Below, in pieces: positions 9,219 through 17,839 of a DNA stretch of 64,000 bases. The stretch is taken from the NCBI RefSeq assembly GCF_000244915.1, contig NZ_CM001442.1, positions 5,580,001-5,644,000 of the forward strand, given 5' to 3'. This DNA is from Bradyrhizobium sp. WSM471 (lineage in GTDB: Bacteria; Pseudomonadota; Alphaproteobacteria; Rhizobiales; Xanthobacteraceae). The notes beneath the pieces were generated by a model. It saw only the letters and a program-made list of their open reading frames with translations, was not told the DNA's origin and made no database searches. How positions within the stretch are numbered: the stretch's first letter is position 1; the number at the start of each line of letters is the position of its first letter. The position numbers and the translations under genes were made by a program.

Positions 9219-9344
9219 CAAGATGCGTCAGCGTCAAAAGCTCACGCCCATGCCGCGGCGGCTGGAGCCAAGATAGCTGCTCCGCCAGCAATCCGTCAGG
9301 CCTTGCGAACAGAATTTCCTGCGCTACGCGCCGACATGAAAAAA

Positions 9345-9364
9345 GCGGCTGCTGTCGCAACCGC
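9345..9364 (-). terminator. Intrinsic terminator after the cytochrome c' gene
   Basis: On the minus strand an 8-bp stem (GCGGTTGC / GCAGCCGC, one G-U pair) with loop GACA is followed by six T residues. It lies 33 bp after the stop of the cytochrome c' gene. Confidence 0.8.
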
Positions 9365-9396
9365 CTTTTCCCGATTCCCAGAATCTTTTTCTTCCG

Positions 9397-9843
9397 TCAG
9401 CCGTTCTTCACGCGAAACGTCTCGTGGCAGCCGCCGCATTCCTTGCCGATCGCGGGGAAATTCGCCTTGAGCGAGTCGATATCCTTGATCTTGCCCTTGG
9501 CCTCGCCAACGACCTTGGCGAAGCTCGCGACCTTGGCATCGAACCCGGCCTTGTCCTCCCAGACCTTCGGCGAGGCGCTGTAGTCGCCCTCGGGCTTCAT
9601 GCCCTTTGCGCTCGCGGGAAACAGGTTCGGCAGCTTCTTGGCGGTGTCCTCGAACTGCGCCAGCGCGCTGTCCACCGTGGCCTGATCGTAGGGCTTCTCG
9701 CCCTTGACGATCGCCGCCACCGCGCCGGCGTTCTTGCCGTTGGCCTTCATCAGCATCTGGACCTCCTTGACGGAGTCCTGCTGCGCCCAAACCGCGCCCA
9801 TACCCAGCAAAAGCGCGCCCCCAACAACCAACACTCGCTTCAT
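9397..9843 (-). CDS. Cytochrome c' (c-prime family)
   Basis: A 148-residue periplasmic protein with a signal peptide (1-20, ending VWA) and a four-helix-bundle pattern. The single haem site CGGCH is at the extreme C-terminus (136-140), the layout of cytochrome c' and c-556. Such proteins bind NO or CO or carry electrons. The start at 9843 gives a clean signal peptide; the longer frame to 9975 overlaps the downstream end of the neighbouring molybdoenzyme gene. It has its own terminator. Confidence 0.9.
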   Translation of the reverse strand: MKRVLVVGGALLLGMGAVWAQQDSVKEVQMLMKANGKNAGAVAAIVKGEKPYDQATVDSALAQFEDTAKKLPNLFPASAKGMKPEGDYSASPKVWEDKAGFDAKVASFAKVVGEAKGKIKDIDSLKANFPAIGKECGGCHETFRVKNG

Positions 9844-9932
9844 TCGCGAAATCCCTTTCGTTGATACAGGATCGTGCCGACCCCTCAATGGGGCCAACAC
9901 CGCCCGGCAGATTTCATTCCCGTGGAAGATTG

Positions 9933-12242
9933 TCACAGGCTGTGACGGCGATGGTGCTCGTTGACGGCGATCCACACCCGCTCCGGGGTTGCCGGCATGT
10001 CGATATGGTCGATCTTGTACTCGCGCCAGAGCCCGTCAACGATGGCGTTGACGACGGCCGGGCAGGACCCGATCGCACCGGCCTCGCCCGCGCCCTTCAC
10101 CCCCAACGGATTGGTCTTGCAGGGAACGTTGGCCGTCTCGAACACGAAGGCCGGCCCGTCCGCCGCGCGTGGCAGCGCGTAGTCCATGAAGGTCGCGGTG
10201 ACGAGCTGGCCGTCGCCCGCGCCATAGACCACCTGCTCCATCAACGCCTGCCCGATGCCCTGCATGGCGCCGCCATGGACTTGGCCGGCCAGCAGCAGCG
10301 GATTGAGCGTCATGCCGAAATCGTCCACGATCACGTAATTGACGATCTTGATGATGCCGGTGGCCGGATCGATCTCGACCTCCGCGACATGGGTGCCGTT
10401 CGGATAGGTGCCGTCGGCGCTGGCGAAGGTCGCGCTCGCATTGAGCTTCGACGGATCGACGCCGGGACGCTTGGCGAGATCGGCGAACGAGATCGAACGG
10501 TCGGTGCCGGCGATGCGCACCAGGCCATCGGTAATCTCGAGGTCGCCGGCACTGGCTTCCAGCGCCTGCGCGGCGATCTCCTTGAGCCGCGCGCCGAGCT
10601 CGCGGGTCGCACGCTCGACGCTGACACCGCCTGACGGGATCGAAGCCGAGCCGCCCGTCCCGAGGCCCGTGGCGATCATGTCGGTGTCGCCCTGGTGGAC
10701 GTGCACGCGCTCGGGCGCCACGCCGAACTGCTCGGCAACGATCTGCGCATAGGCGGTCTGATGGCCCTGCCCGCTCGACTGGGTGCCGATCAGGACGGTG
10801 ATATCGCCATTGGGGTCCATCCGCACATTGGCGGTCTCCTCGCCCATGGTGCCGCAGACCTCGACATAGCTCGCAAGTCCGATGCCGCGGATCAGGCCGT
10901 TCTTCTTGGCCGCCTTGGCGCGCTTGCCAAACTCCTTCCACTCGGCGATCTCCATCGCGCGCTTCAGATGCGCGGCGAAGTCGCCGGAATCGTAGACCTT
11001 GCCGGTCGCGGTCTTGTAGGGCAGCGCCTTCGGCTGGATGAAATTCTTGCGGCGGATGGCATCCACCGTCATGTCGAGTTTCCGCGCGCAGGCATCCACA
11101 AGACGTTCGATGACGTAAGCAGCCTCGGGTCGCCCCGCACCGCGATAGGCATCGACCGGCACGCTGTTGGTGAAGATGGTGCGCACCCGGCAGTGGAACG
11201 CCTGGATGTCGTAGAGGCCCGGCAGCATGCCGGCGCCGCCATGCGGGATATAGGGTCCGAAGGTCGACAGATACGCGCCCATGTCGCCCATCAGGTCGCA
11301 ATCCATCGCGAGGAACTTGCCGTCCTCGGCCAGCGCCATCTTCGCGGTGGTGACGTTGTCGCGGCCCTGCGCGTCGCCCATGAAATGCTCGGTGCGGTCG
11401 GCCGCCCATTTCACCGCCTTCTTCAGCTTTCGCGCGGCGACTGCCAAAAGGGCGTATTCCCGATAGGGAAACAGCTTCGTGCCGAAGCCGCCGCCGACGT
11501 CGGGGCAGATCACCCGCATCTTGTCGGTCGGGATGTTGAGCACGTTCTGACAGAGGATGTCGCGCAGGCGATGGCTGCCCTGGCTGCCGACCGTCAGCGT
11601 CAGATGGTCGCGCTTGGCGTCGTATTCGCACACTGCCGCGCGCGTCTCCATGAAGTTCGCGACCACGCGCGGATTGACGATCGAGATCTCGGCCACCGCA
11701 TGCGCTTTGGCAAACGCCGCTTCGGTCGCTTTCTTGTCGCCGATCGAGACGTCGAACAGGACGTTGCCGGGCTTGTCCGGCCAGACCAAGGCTGCGCCCT
11801 TCTTCACGGCGTTGACGACGCCGGTCACTGCCGGCAGCGGGCTCCATTTGACCTCGATCGCCTCGATCGCGTCGCGGGCCTGGTCGATGGTTTCGGCGAC
11901 GACGAAGGCGATGGAATCGCCGACATGGCGCACTTCGTCCTTGGCGAGGATCGGGTAAGGCGGCCCGGTGAAGGGATCTGTCTCGAGATTGAACAGGCAG
12001 GGCAGATTGCCGAGATCCCCAACGTCATCGGCGGTCAGGATCAGCGCGACGCCGGGAAGGGTGCGGGCACGGCTCGCATCAATGGTGTATTTGGCATGCG
12101 CATGCGGCGAGCGCAGCATCAGGCAGCGCAAAGCGGCCTGCGGCGCATAATCGTCGGTATAGCGGCCCTTGCCGCGAATGAGCGCGTCATCCTCCTTGCG
12201 CAACACACTTTGGCCGACGCCGAACTTGATTGGGGCTGCCAT
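9933..12242 (-). CDS. Molybdopterin-binding large subunit, xanthine dehydrogenase/CO dehydrogenase family (form II CoxL-like)
   Basis: A 769-residue molybdenum hydroxylase large subunit. GGGFGTK (250-256) and the active-site loop AYRGAGR (365-371) are present, and the C-terminal GAGEAGAIGS supplies the catalytic glutamate. AYRGAGR marks form II CoxL-like proteins; true aerobic CO dehydrogenases have AYRCSFR. CO oxidation is therefore unlikely, and a purine, aldehyde or N-heterocycle is a better guess. The usual FAD (medium) and 2Fe-2S (small) subunit genes are absent on both sides, which is unusual for a three-subunit enzyme. Confidence 0.88.
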   Translation of the reverse strand: MAAPIKFGVGQSVLRKEDDALIRGKGRYTDDYAPQAALRCLMLRSPHAHAKYTIDASRARTLPGVALILTADDVGDLGNLPCLFNLETDPFTGPPYPILAKDEVRHVGDSIAFVVAETIDQARDAIEAIEVKWSPLPAVTGVVNAVKKGAALVWPDKPGNVLFDVSIGDKKATEAAFAKAHAVAEISIVNPRVVANFMETRAAVCEYDAKRDHLTLTVGSQGSHRLRDILCQNVLNIPTDKMRVICPDVGGGFGTKLFPYREYALLAVAARKLKKAVKWAADRTEHFMGDAQGRDNVTTAKMALAEDGKFLAMDCDLMGDMGAYLSTFGPYIPHGGAGMLPGLYDIQAFHCRVRTIFTNSVPVDAYRGAGRPEAAYVIERLVDACARKLDMTVDAIRRKNFIQPKALPYKTATGKVYDSGDFAAHLKRAMEIAEWKEFGKRAKAAKKNGLIRGIGLASYVEVCGTMGEETANVRMDPNGDITVLIGTQSSGQGHQTAYAQIVAEQFGVAPERVHVHQGDTDMIATGLGTGGSASIPSGGVSVERATRELGARLKEIAAQALEASAGDLEITDGLVRIAGTDRSISFADLAKRPGVDPSKLNASATFASADGTYPNGTHVAEVEIDPATGIIKIVNYVIVDDFGMTLNPLLLAGQVHGGAMQGIGQALMEQVVYGAGDGQLVTATFMDYALPRAADGPAFVFETANVPCKTNPLGVKGAGEAGAIGSCPAVVNAIVDGLWREYKIDHIDMPATPERVWIAVNEHHRRHSL

Positions 12243-12563
12243 TTTCTCATCCCGTTTCGCATGGTTGTTTTGCCGGCATATTGCCGTGGAAAAACTGGCA
12301 AGGCAAACGGGTTTAGGCGGTGGCACGTGATTGCAGGCAGGGGAACGCGCCGCGCCCGGTCACCCACCGGACTATCGCATATGGCAACCAGTGACCGTAG
12401 AACGAACTCGGCCTGCATGGTTCGAGACGCCCGCTTTGGCGGGCTCCTCACCATGAGGGTTTAACATCTCGCCGCAAAACGCGACCTCATCCTGAGGGCC
12501 CGCCATAGGCGGGCGTCTCGAAGGATGGGCCGCGAAGAAGCAGTCAGCCAAGCTCCTCAAAAC
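12243..12563. other. Gene-free gap holding a repeat
   Basis: These 321 bases carry the upstream region of the molybdoenzyme gene and one repeat element at 12416-12527. No ORF with family-like sequence or a ribosome-binding site was found. Confidence 0.6.
12416..12527. repeat. Short inverted-repeat element, CGTCTCGAAGGA family (copy 2)
   Basis: The ends CATGGTTCGAGACGCCCGC and GCGGGCGTCTCGAAGGATG are near reverse complements. Just inside, CTCACCATGAGG is answered by CCTCATCCTGAGG. It shares its right end with the element at 1823-1952. Confidence 0.7.
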
Positions 12564-12842
12564 CTACATCCCTCCGCGGCTCCATAGATAGGTTGCGCTA
12601 TTTCTCAACGTATCGATCGCTCGCTGAGGCGAGATATAGTCGACCTCGCCACGCGTCAGACCGATATCCATCAGCTCCCTGTCACTCAGGTCCTGCAAGG
12701 CGATTTGTGGACCCTGCCGCCAGCGCCAGTCCTGGAGCACACGCCAGTATTGCGCGAGCAAGCCTGGGATGCTGCGCGTCGATGCAAGTTCGAGGGTGAG
12801 CCCCTCGGCCTCGGATGTGATGTTCGTCTGTTGGGGTGGCAT
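12564..12842 (-). CDS. DUF1127 domain protein
   Basis: A 92-residue protein. Its C-terminal half carries the DUF1127 signature: a helix rich in Arg and Trp (WRVLQDWRWRQG), then LSDRELMDIGLTRGEVDYI. Short DUF1127 proteins in alphaproteobacteria are linked to RNA turnover and phosphate or carbon metabolism; longer ones like this are poorly known. The start at 12842 has AGGAG six bases upstream, so the longer frame to 12887 is rejected. A terminator at 12889-12915 separates it from a tiny upstream ORF. Confidence 0.85.
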   Translation of the reverse strand: MPPQQTNITSEAEGLTLELASTRSIPGLLAQYWRVLQDWRWRQGPQIALQDLSDRELMDIGLTRGEVDYISPQRAIDTLRNSATYLWSRGGM

Positions 12843-12888
12843 CGGACGCTCCTGCTGTTGTGCCGGCAGGGAAGCGTGGCCAAACAAA

Positions 12889-12915
12889 AGGCCCCGTCCG
12901 ATGCCGGCGGGGCCT
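12889..12915 (-). terminator. Intrinsic terminator between the 25-residue ORF and the DUF1127 gene
   Basis: On the minus strand the stem AGGCCCC / GGGGCCT closes a 13-base loop and is followed by TTTGTTT. It lies 27 bp after the stop of the small ORF at 12943, so it most simply ends that transcript. Confidence 0.8.
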
Positions 12916-12942
12916 GGTGAAAAGATGTCGTCGTCGAATTCT

Positions 12943-13020
12943 TTAGCGCGCGACTCCTTCCACGGCCCAGCCGAAGCGGGTCATGTGGTTGCGGTTGAGT
13001 TTGCGCACTGATTTGATCAT
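12943..13020 (-). CDS. Candidate 25-residue basic small protein
   Basis: An ATG at 13020 opens a 25-codon frame ending in TAA at 12943. The product begins MIKSVRKLNRN and ends WAVEGVAR; it is strongly basic in the first half and contains two Met residues. An intrinsic terminator follows after 27 bp, which suggests a short separate transcript. The ribosome-binding site is weak (GGTAA about ten bases upstream), so the transcript could be a small RNA instead. The family is not recognised. Confidence 0.4.
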   Translation of the reverse strand: MIKSVRKLNRNHMTRFGWAVEGVAR

Positions 13021-13141
13021 GCGACGCGATTACCACAGCAATCGCGCAAAATCAAGAGATGTGTAGAGTTCGCTGCATCCTGGAGGCGAGTCCCTACCTG
13101 AGGGTGCCGGGCGCCGAAGCCGACGACGCCCGTCAACGCCT

Positions 13142-13555
13142 TCACGACTTCTTCTTCGCTTCCACGTATCGTGCGAAGTTGTCGAGGATGGCCTGCCAAC
13201 CGCCTTGCTGCTGCTCGACCGAGTGCGTCGATTCGCCATCGAAGACAACCCGGACCAGAACGCCCTTCGGGCCGGGCACAAACTCGACTTCGGCTTTTCG
13301 CTCGCCGAACGCGTACTCGATCCGCTTGTGCTCGATGATTTTCGTGTAGGTACCGGCGAAGTCAAAGCCCATGCTGCCGTCCTTGGCCTCCATGCGCGAT
13401 GAGAAGACACCGCCTTCTCGCAGGTCGACGGTCGCCTTGGTCGTATGCCAGTCGTCGGACGCGGCGTTCCACTTCATGATGTCGGCGGGCGTCGTGTAAG
13501 CGCGCCAGACCTGATCGATGGGGGCTGCGACGTTGGTTTCGACGGTGATCCTCAT
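13142..13555 (-). CDS. SRPBCC/AHSA1-family protein
   Basis: A 137-residue protein of the START-like (Bet v1) fold in the bacterial AHSA1 subfamily. It opens with MRITVETNVAAPIDQVWRAY and the W-N-A pattern of that group, and ends with the conserved GGWQAILDNFARYVE helix. The fold binds hydrophobic ligands; these bacterial members have no assigned role and are often regulated by a neighbouring ArsR-type repressor, which is absent here. AGGAG ten bases upstream supports the start. Confidence 0.85.
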   Translation of the reverse strand: MRITVETNVAAPIDQVWRAYTTPADIMKWNAASDDWHTTKATVDLREGGVFSSRMEAKDGSMGFDFAGTYTKIIEHKRIEYAFGERKAEVEFVPGPKGVLVRVVFDGESTHSVEQQQGGWQAILDNFARYVEAKKKS

Positions 13556-13718
13556 AAACAGTGCTCCTGGTTCGATTTTTGCCGGCTCGAGGTGACGGCA
13601 TCACGTCAATTGTGCAGGGTCCATCCACCGCACTTCCGAGATGTGTCCATCCAAGGACGATCGAGATTGGCCCGTGCCGACAAGGTCGAGCCGTCCATGC
13701 GTTGAAAATATGAAAAAG

Positions 13719-15245
13719 CTAGCCGCGCACCAGCGAGACCAGCCAGCGGCGGCCGAACAGCACAAGGATGGCGAGCGCATAGACGATGGTGCCCCCGCCG
13801 GCCAGCAGAAGCAGCGTCAATTCGTCCCGGAAGTGCATCGAGCCCAACGAAGGACCGCCAAAGCGCGCGATCAGCCAGAAGGCGGCGGCCAGGATGAGCC
13901 CCGTCACCAGGAATTTGACGAGCGACAACAGCCAGGCGCGGTCCAGCACGAGAAAACCTCGCCGCACCGCGAAGAACAGCACCAGCAGCAGGTTGGTCCA
14001 GACACCGACGGCCGTTGCCAACGCAAGGCCGATCTGGGCCAGCGATCCCATCAAGGCGACCTTGAGGGCGACGTTGACCGCGATGCCGGTCAGCGACGCC
14101 CGCACCGGCGTCGCCGTGTCCTTGCGCGCATAAAACGTCGCGACGGCACTGCGGATCAGCACGAAGGGGATCAGACCGATGGCATAGGCCGCGAGCGTGG
14201 CGCCGGCGGCGGCGGCATCGGTTTTCGAGAATGCCCCGCGGGCGAACAGCGCGCGCATGATTGCGTCGGGCACGGTGAGGAAGGCGGCGACGAATGGCAC
14301 CGAGAACAGCAGCGTGAAATCGAACGCACGGCGCTGCGCCTTCATCGCGCCATCATGATCGTTCGCCGTGATCCGCCGCGACATCTCCGGCAGCAGCACC
14401 GTGCCGACGGCAATGCCGATCACGCCGATCGGGAGCTGGTTGAGGCGGTCGGCATAGTAAAGCGCCGACAGGGCGCCGGCGGGCAGGAAAGTCGCGATGA
14501 TGGTGTCGGCAAACAGCGCGAGCTGCGTGCCCATCGAGCCCAGCGTCGCCGGCCCGAGTGCCCTGAAGAATGCGCGGACGTCTTCGTCGAGCTTGAGCGG
14601 CGCAAAGCGCGGCAGGCCGCCATGGCGGGCGAGATCGCCGGCGAGCAGGACATATTGCAGGAAGCCGGAGATCAGGACACCCCAGGCGGCGGCGTGGCCC
14701 GCGCTGGGAAACCAGGCGGCAAGCGCCAGCGTCATCATCATCGAGATGTTGAGGAAGATCGACGCGGCTGCGGCGCTGGCGAAGCGCTGCATCACGTTGA
14801 GCATGCCGCCATAGAGCGTCACCAGCGTGATCAGCAGCAGATAGGGAAAGGTGATCCGGGTCAGCTCGATCGCGAGCTTGCGTTGCTCGGCGTCCTCGGA
14901 AAATCCGGGCGCCAAAATGCTCATGGCCTGCGGCATGAACAGCCAGGCGACGATCAGCAGCACCACCTGGGAGGCCAGCAGCAGCGTGAAGATGCGGTCG
15001 GCGAACAATCTTGCCGCCCCCTCCCCGCGCTCGCCATGGACATGCGCATAGGCCGGCACCCAGGCTGCGTTGAAGGCCCCCTCGGCGAAGATCGCACGGA
15101 AATGGTTGGGCAGCCGCAGCGCCACGAAAAAGGCGTCGGCCACCGGGCCGGCGCCGAGGATCGCCGCAAGCATGATGTCGCGGGCAAATCCCGTCAGCCG
15201 CGAAAGCAGCGTGTAACCACCAACCGTGAAGATACGTCCGAGCAT
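13719..15245 (-). CDS. murJ: Lipid II flippase MurJ
   Basis: A 508-residue integral membrane protein of the MATE-like MurJ/MviN family with about 14 hydrophobic segments. The N-terminus (ILGAGPVADAFFVALRLPNHFRAIFAEGAFNAAWVPA, split here over residues 25-62) carries the conserved Arg and the family motif R-x-F-x-E-G-A-F. It moves lipid-linked peptidoglycan precursor across the inner membrane and should be essential. It stands alone, with a repeat element on its upstream side (15308-15507) before the polysaccharide genes. Confidence 0.93.
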   Translation of the reverse strand: MLGRIFTVGGYTLLSRLTGFARDIMLAAILGAGPVADAFFVALRLPNHFRAIFAEGAFNAAWVPAYAHVHGERGEGAARLFADRIFTLLLASQVVLLIVAWLFMPQAMSILAPGFSEDAEQRKLAIELTRITFPYLLLITLVTLYGGMLNVMQRFASAAAASIFLNISMMMTLALAAWFPSAGHAAAWGVLISGFLQYVLLAGDLARHGGLPRFAPLKLDEDVRAFFRALGPATLGSMGTQLALFADTIIATFLPAGALSALYYADRLNQLPIGVIGIAVGTVLLPEMSRRITANDHDGAMKAQRRAFDFTLLFSVPFVAAFLTVPDAIMRALFARGAFSKTDAAAAGATLAAYAIGLIPFVLIRSAVATFYARKDTATPVRASLTGIAVNVALKVALMGSLAQIGLALATAVGVWTNLLLVLFFAVRRGFLVLDRAWLLSLVKFLVTGLILAAAFWLIARFGGPSLGSMHFRDELTLLLLAGGGTIVYALAILVLFGRRWLVSLVRG

Positions 15246-15307
15246 GCGTCTGTTTTAGAGACTTATCGAACAGAGGTCGATTGCATCTTGCGATGCGCAT
15301 TGCTGTG

Positions 15308-15507
15308 CCCTCTCCCCTTGTGGGAGAGGGCAGCGCCGCAAGTAGACACAAACTCGATAGGGTGAGGGGTCTCTCTCCCAGCTTTCGATGCGGAGAGAGA
15401 CCCCTCACCCGTCTCGCCGCTTTGCGATAGCCGATGCGATGCATCGGCGTCCTTAAGAACGGCGGCCGAAAGCCGCCTCTGCCACCCTCTCCCACAAGGG
15501 GAGAGGG
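15308..15507. repeat. Inverted-repeat element, C-rich family (copy 2, intact, 200 bp)
   Basis: The 23-bp ends at 15308-15330 and 15485-15507 are exact reverse complements (outer part CCCTCTCCCC), and each is itself an imperfect palindrome. A second perfect 19-bp inverted repeat, starting GGGTGAGGGGTC, lies inside at 15360-15378 and 15392-15410. No protein is encoded. It resembles a MITE or a paired REP element. Confidence 0.85.
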
Positions 15508-15520
15508 TAAGAACGGCGAC

Positions 15521-16708
15521 TCAGGTTGAAAGCGCCCCGCGCACGGCGGCGATGATTCGCTCCTGATCGGCTTCGGTCAGATAGGCGTGCATCGGCAGGC
15601 TGATGACGTCCTGCGACAGGCTCTCGCAAGCCGGCAGGCCGCCCTCTGCGACCGGGTACTGCTTGTAGGCCGTCTGCTGATGCATCGACTTGCCGTAGTA
15701 GATCGCCGTCGGCACGCCCTGGGCCTTCAGCGCGGCAGCAAAGCCGTCGCGGTCGGTGCCTACAGGGAGGCGGATCGTGTACTGCGCCCACACCGAGGTG
15801 TTGCCGGGAGCCACGCGCGGCACGGTGACCACATTGCTGAGACCGCGCGCGTAGCGCTCGGCGACTTTGTTGCGGGCGGCGATCTCGTCGTCGAAGATCT
15901 TCAGCTTCTCGATCAGGATCGCGGCCTGCATGGTGTCAAGCCGGCCGGTCAGGCCGAGGCGGACGTTGTCGTATTTGTCGACGCCCTGTCCGTGCACGCG
16001 GATGCTGCGCAGCGTCGCCGCGAGCTCGTCGTCATCGGTGAAGATCGCGCCGCCGTCGCCGAAGCAGCCGAGCGGCTTTGCGGGAAAGAAGCTGGTCGCG
16101 GTGGCGAGTGCCAGGGTGCCGAGCTTGCGGCCCTTGTAGCTCGCGCCAAAGCCTTGCGCTGCATCATCGAGCACGAACAGGCCTTCGGCCTTGGCGATCT
16201 CGGCGATGGCGTCGTGATCGGCGGGCTGTCCGAACAAATCGACCGGAATGACCGCGACCGGCTTGAGGCCGGCCTTCCGGGCCGTTGCGATGCCGCGCTT
16301 GAGCGATTCCGGGCTCATGTTGAAGGTGGTCTCATCGACGTCGACGTAAACCGGCGTCGCGCCGGTCCGCGCCACCGGCGAAGCCGTCGCGATGAAGGTG
16401 AAGGACGGACACAGCACGGCGTCGCCCGGCCCGACATTCTTCGCCATCATCACCATCAGGATCGCGTCGGTGCCGCTGGCGCAGCCGATGACGTGCTTGG
16501 CGCCGCAATAGGCCGCAAGCTGCTTCTCGAGCTCGGCGACTTCAGGGCCGTTGACGAACTGACAATGATCGAGAACCCGCTTCACGGCGGCATCGAGCGA
16601 ATCGCCGAGCCGGCGGCGCTGCGAGGCGACGTCGATGAAGGGAATGGATTCGGAACGCAGATGCTGGTTCATGGCCTGGTTCTTGGAGCCTTCTTGGCTA
16701 GTCGACAT
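15521..16708 (-). CDS. DegT/DnrJ/EryC1-type sugar nucleotide aminotransferase (GnnB/WbpE-like)
   Basis: A 395-residue PLP aminotransferase that places an amino group on a keto-sugar nucleotide. The PLP lysine is Lys211 in SFFPAKPLGCFGDGGA, a phrase close to WbpE, which acts on UDP-3-keto-GlcNAcA. It starts 9 bp after the stop of a Gfo/Idh/MocA dehydrogenase gene. That pairing fits GnnA/GnnB, which turn UDP-GlcNAc into the 3-amino derivative used in lipid A with 2,3-diaminoglucose, known from Bradyrhizobium. No WbpA- or WbpD-like gene is near, which argues against the WbpABDE route. An internal ATG at 16672 is an alternative start. Confidence 0.82.
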   Translation of the reverse strand: MSTSQEGSKNQAMNQHLRSESIPFIDVASQRRRLGDSLDAAVKRVLDHCQFVNGPEVAELEKQLAAYCGAKHVIGCASGTDAILMVMMAKNVGPGDAVLCPSFTFIATASPVARTGATPVYVDVDETTFNMSPESLKRGIATARKAGLKPVAVIPVDLFGQPADHDAIAEIAKAEGLFVLDDAAQGFGASYKGRKLGTLALATATSFFPAKPLGCFGDGGAIFTDDDELAATLRSIRVHGQGVDKYDNVRLGLTGRLDTMQAAILIEKLKIFDDEIAARNKVAERYARGLSNVVTVPRVAPGNTSVWAQYTIRLPVGTDRDGFAAALKAQGVPTAIYYGKSMHQQTAYKQYPVAEGGLPACESLSQDVISLPMHAYLTEADQERIIAAVRGALST

Positions 16709-16717
16709 GGAAAGAGT

Positions 16718-17722
16718 TCAGCCAGCGACGCGGCGCGGACCCTTGCGGGCAGACGACGTGGCCGCGGGCCGCGACGGCGTTTCCAGGCACTGCGTCGCGA
16801 TCTCGAGGCTGGCGACGCCTTCGTCGCCGGTGACCGCCGGCGTCTCGCCGTGACGCACGGCCTTGAGGAACGCGATCAGTTCGGCGCGGAGCGGCTCGTC
16901 ATGGCCGACCGGCAGATGCCGCATCGAATAGCTGCCGTCAGGCTTGAAGCCGAAACATTCGGTGACCTGGCGCGTCAGGAGATCGCCCATCACGTATTTG
17001 CCGCGGGTCGCGACCGTGACGCTGCGCGCCTTGAACGGCGTCAGCCAGTTGGTGTTGATGTGCGCGAGCACGCCGTTGGCGGTGCGGAACTGCAAGAGCG
17101 CGATGTCCTCGCGCTCGGCGACCGCGCTCGACAATTGCGGCTGCACCTCGACGATGTCGGACTCGGTGAACCAGCGGATCAGATCGATATCGTGCACGGC
17201 AAGATCGATGACGACGCCGACATTGGACATGCGCGGCGGGAACGGGCCGACGCGCGTGATCGCGATCGACAGAATGTCCTCGCCCGCGATCGCCTGCTTG
17301 ACGGCGGCGACCGCCGGATTGAAGCGCTCGACATGGCCGACCATCAGCGTCACGCCGGCCTTTTGCGCAGCAGTGACGATCTCGCGGCCTTCCGCGACCG
17401 TGGACGCAATCGGCTTCTCGACCATCACGTGGATGTTCTTCGCGATGCAGGCGAGCGAGACCTCGTGATGCAGATGGGTCGGCGCCGCGATGGTGACCGC
17501 GTCGACGCCTTCGGCCAGCAGCTGGTCGAGCGTCTCGAAGCTCGCGCAATTGGCAAGCTCCATCGCCCGGGTGCGATGTGCCGGCGAAGGATCGACGACG
17601 CCGACGAGGCTGACGCCGGGAAGACCCGCGAGCACGCGCGCGTGGTTGCTGCCCATCACGCCGGCGCCAATGACGCCGACGCGCAAGCCGGCCTTTGCCG
17701 GTGCAGATCCTGTGGAACTCAT
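16718..17722 (-). CDS. Gfo/Idh/MocA-family sugar nucleotide dehydrogenase (GnnA/WbpB-like)
   Basis: A 334-residue NAD(P)-dependent oxidoreductase. The Rossmann motif GVIGAGVMGSNH (16-27), the family motif EKPI (102-105) and a later DLAVHDID with the catalytic His are visible. With the aminotransferase just downstream, the likely reaction is oxidation of C3 of UDP-GlcNAc (GnnA), giving the ketone that the partner aminates. A WbpB-like enzyme or an inositol-type dehydrogenase remains possible. Residues 1-12 and the Arg/Pro/Ser-rich last 20 residues are low-complexity extensions. Confidence 0.8.
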   Translation of the reverse strand: MSSTGSAPAKAGLRVGVIGAGVMGSNHARVLAGLPGVSLVGVVDPSPAHRTRAMELANCASFETLDQLLAEGVDAVTIAAPTHLHHEVSLACIAKNIHVMVEKPIASTVAEGREIVTAAQKAGVTLMVGHVERFNPAVAAVKQAIAGEDILSIAITRVGPFPPRMSNVGVVIDLAVHDIDLIRWFTESDIVEVQPQLSSAVAEREDIALLQFRTANGVLAHINTNWLTPFKARSVTVATRGKYVMGDLLTRQVTECFGFKPDGSYSMRHLPVGHDEPLRAELIAFLKAVRHGETPAVTGDEGVASLEIATQCLETPSRPAATSSARKGPRRVAG

Positions 17723-17839
17723 GTGAGCAAACCCCGATTCAACGCAAATCCCCGGGGCGCTTCTAGCACGGACGCCACATTTGTGGCGAATGCGGAGCTA
17801 GCGGTCCGGACACGATTTGATTCAAAAAGTTACACGTTC

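Noticed and set aside
9820..9870. An Fnr/FixK box (TTGAT-N4-ATCAA) upstream of the cytochrome c' gene
   Set aside because: TTGAT is present, but the second half-site does not match at the required spacing.
10695..12464. A 589-codon open frame opposite the CoxL-like gene
   Set aside because: Antisense shadow of a gene with intact catalytic motifs; no ribosome-binding site and no family resemblance.
13641..15365. A 574-codon open frame opposite murJ
   Set aside because: Composition dominated by Gln, Arg, Asp and His, typical of reverse-complement reading of a membrane protein gene.
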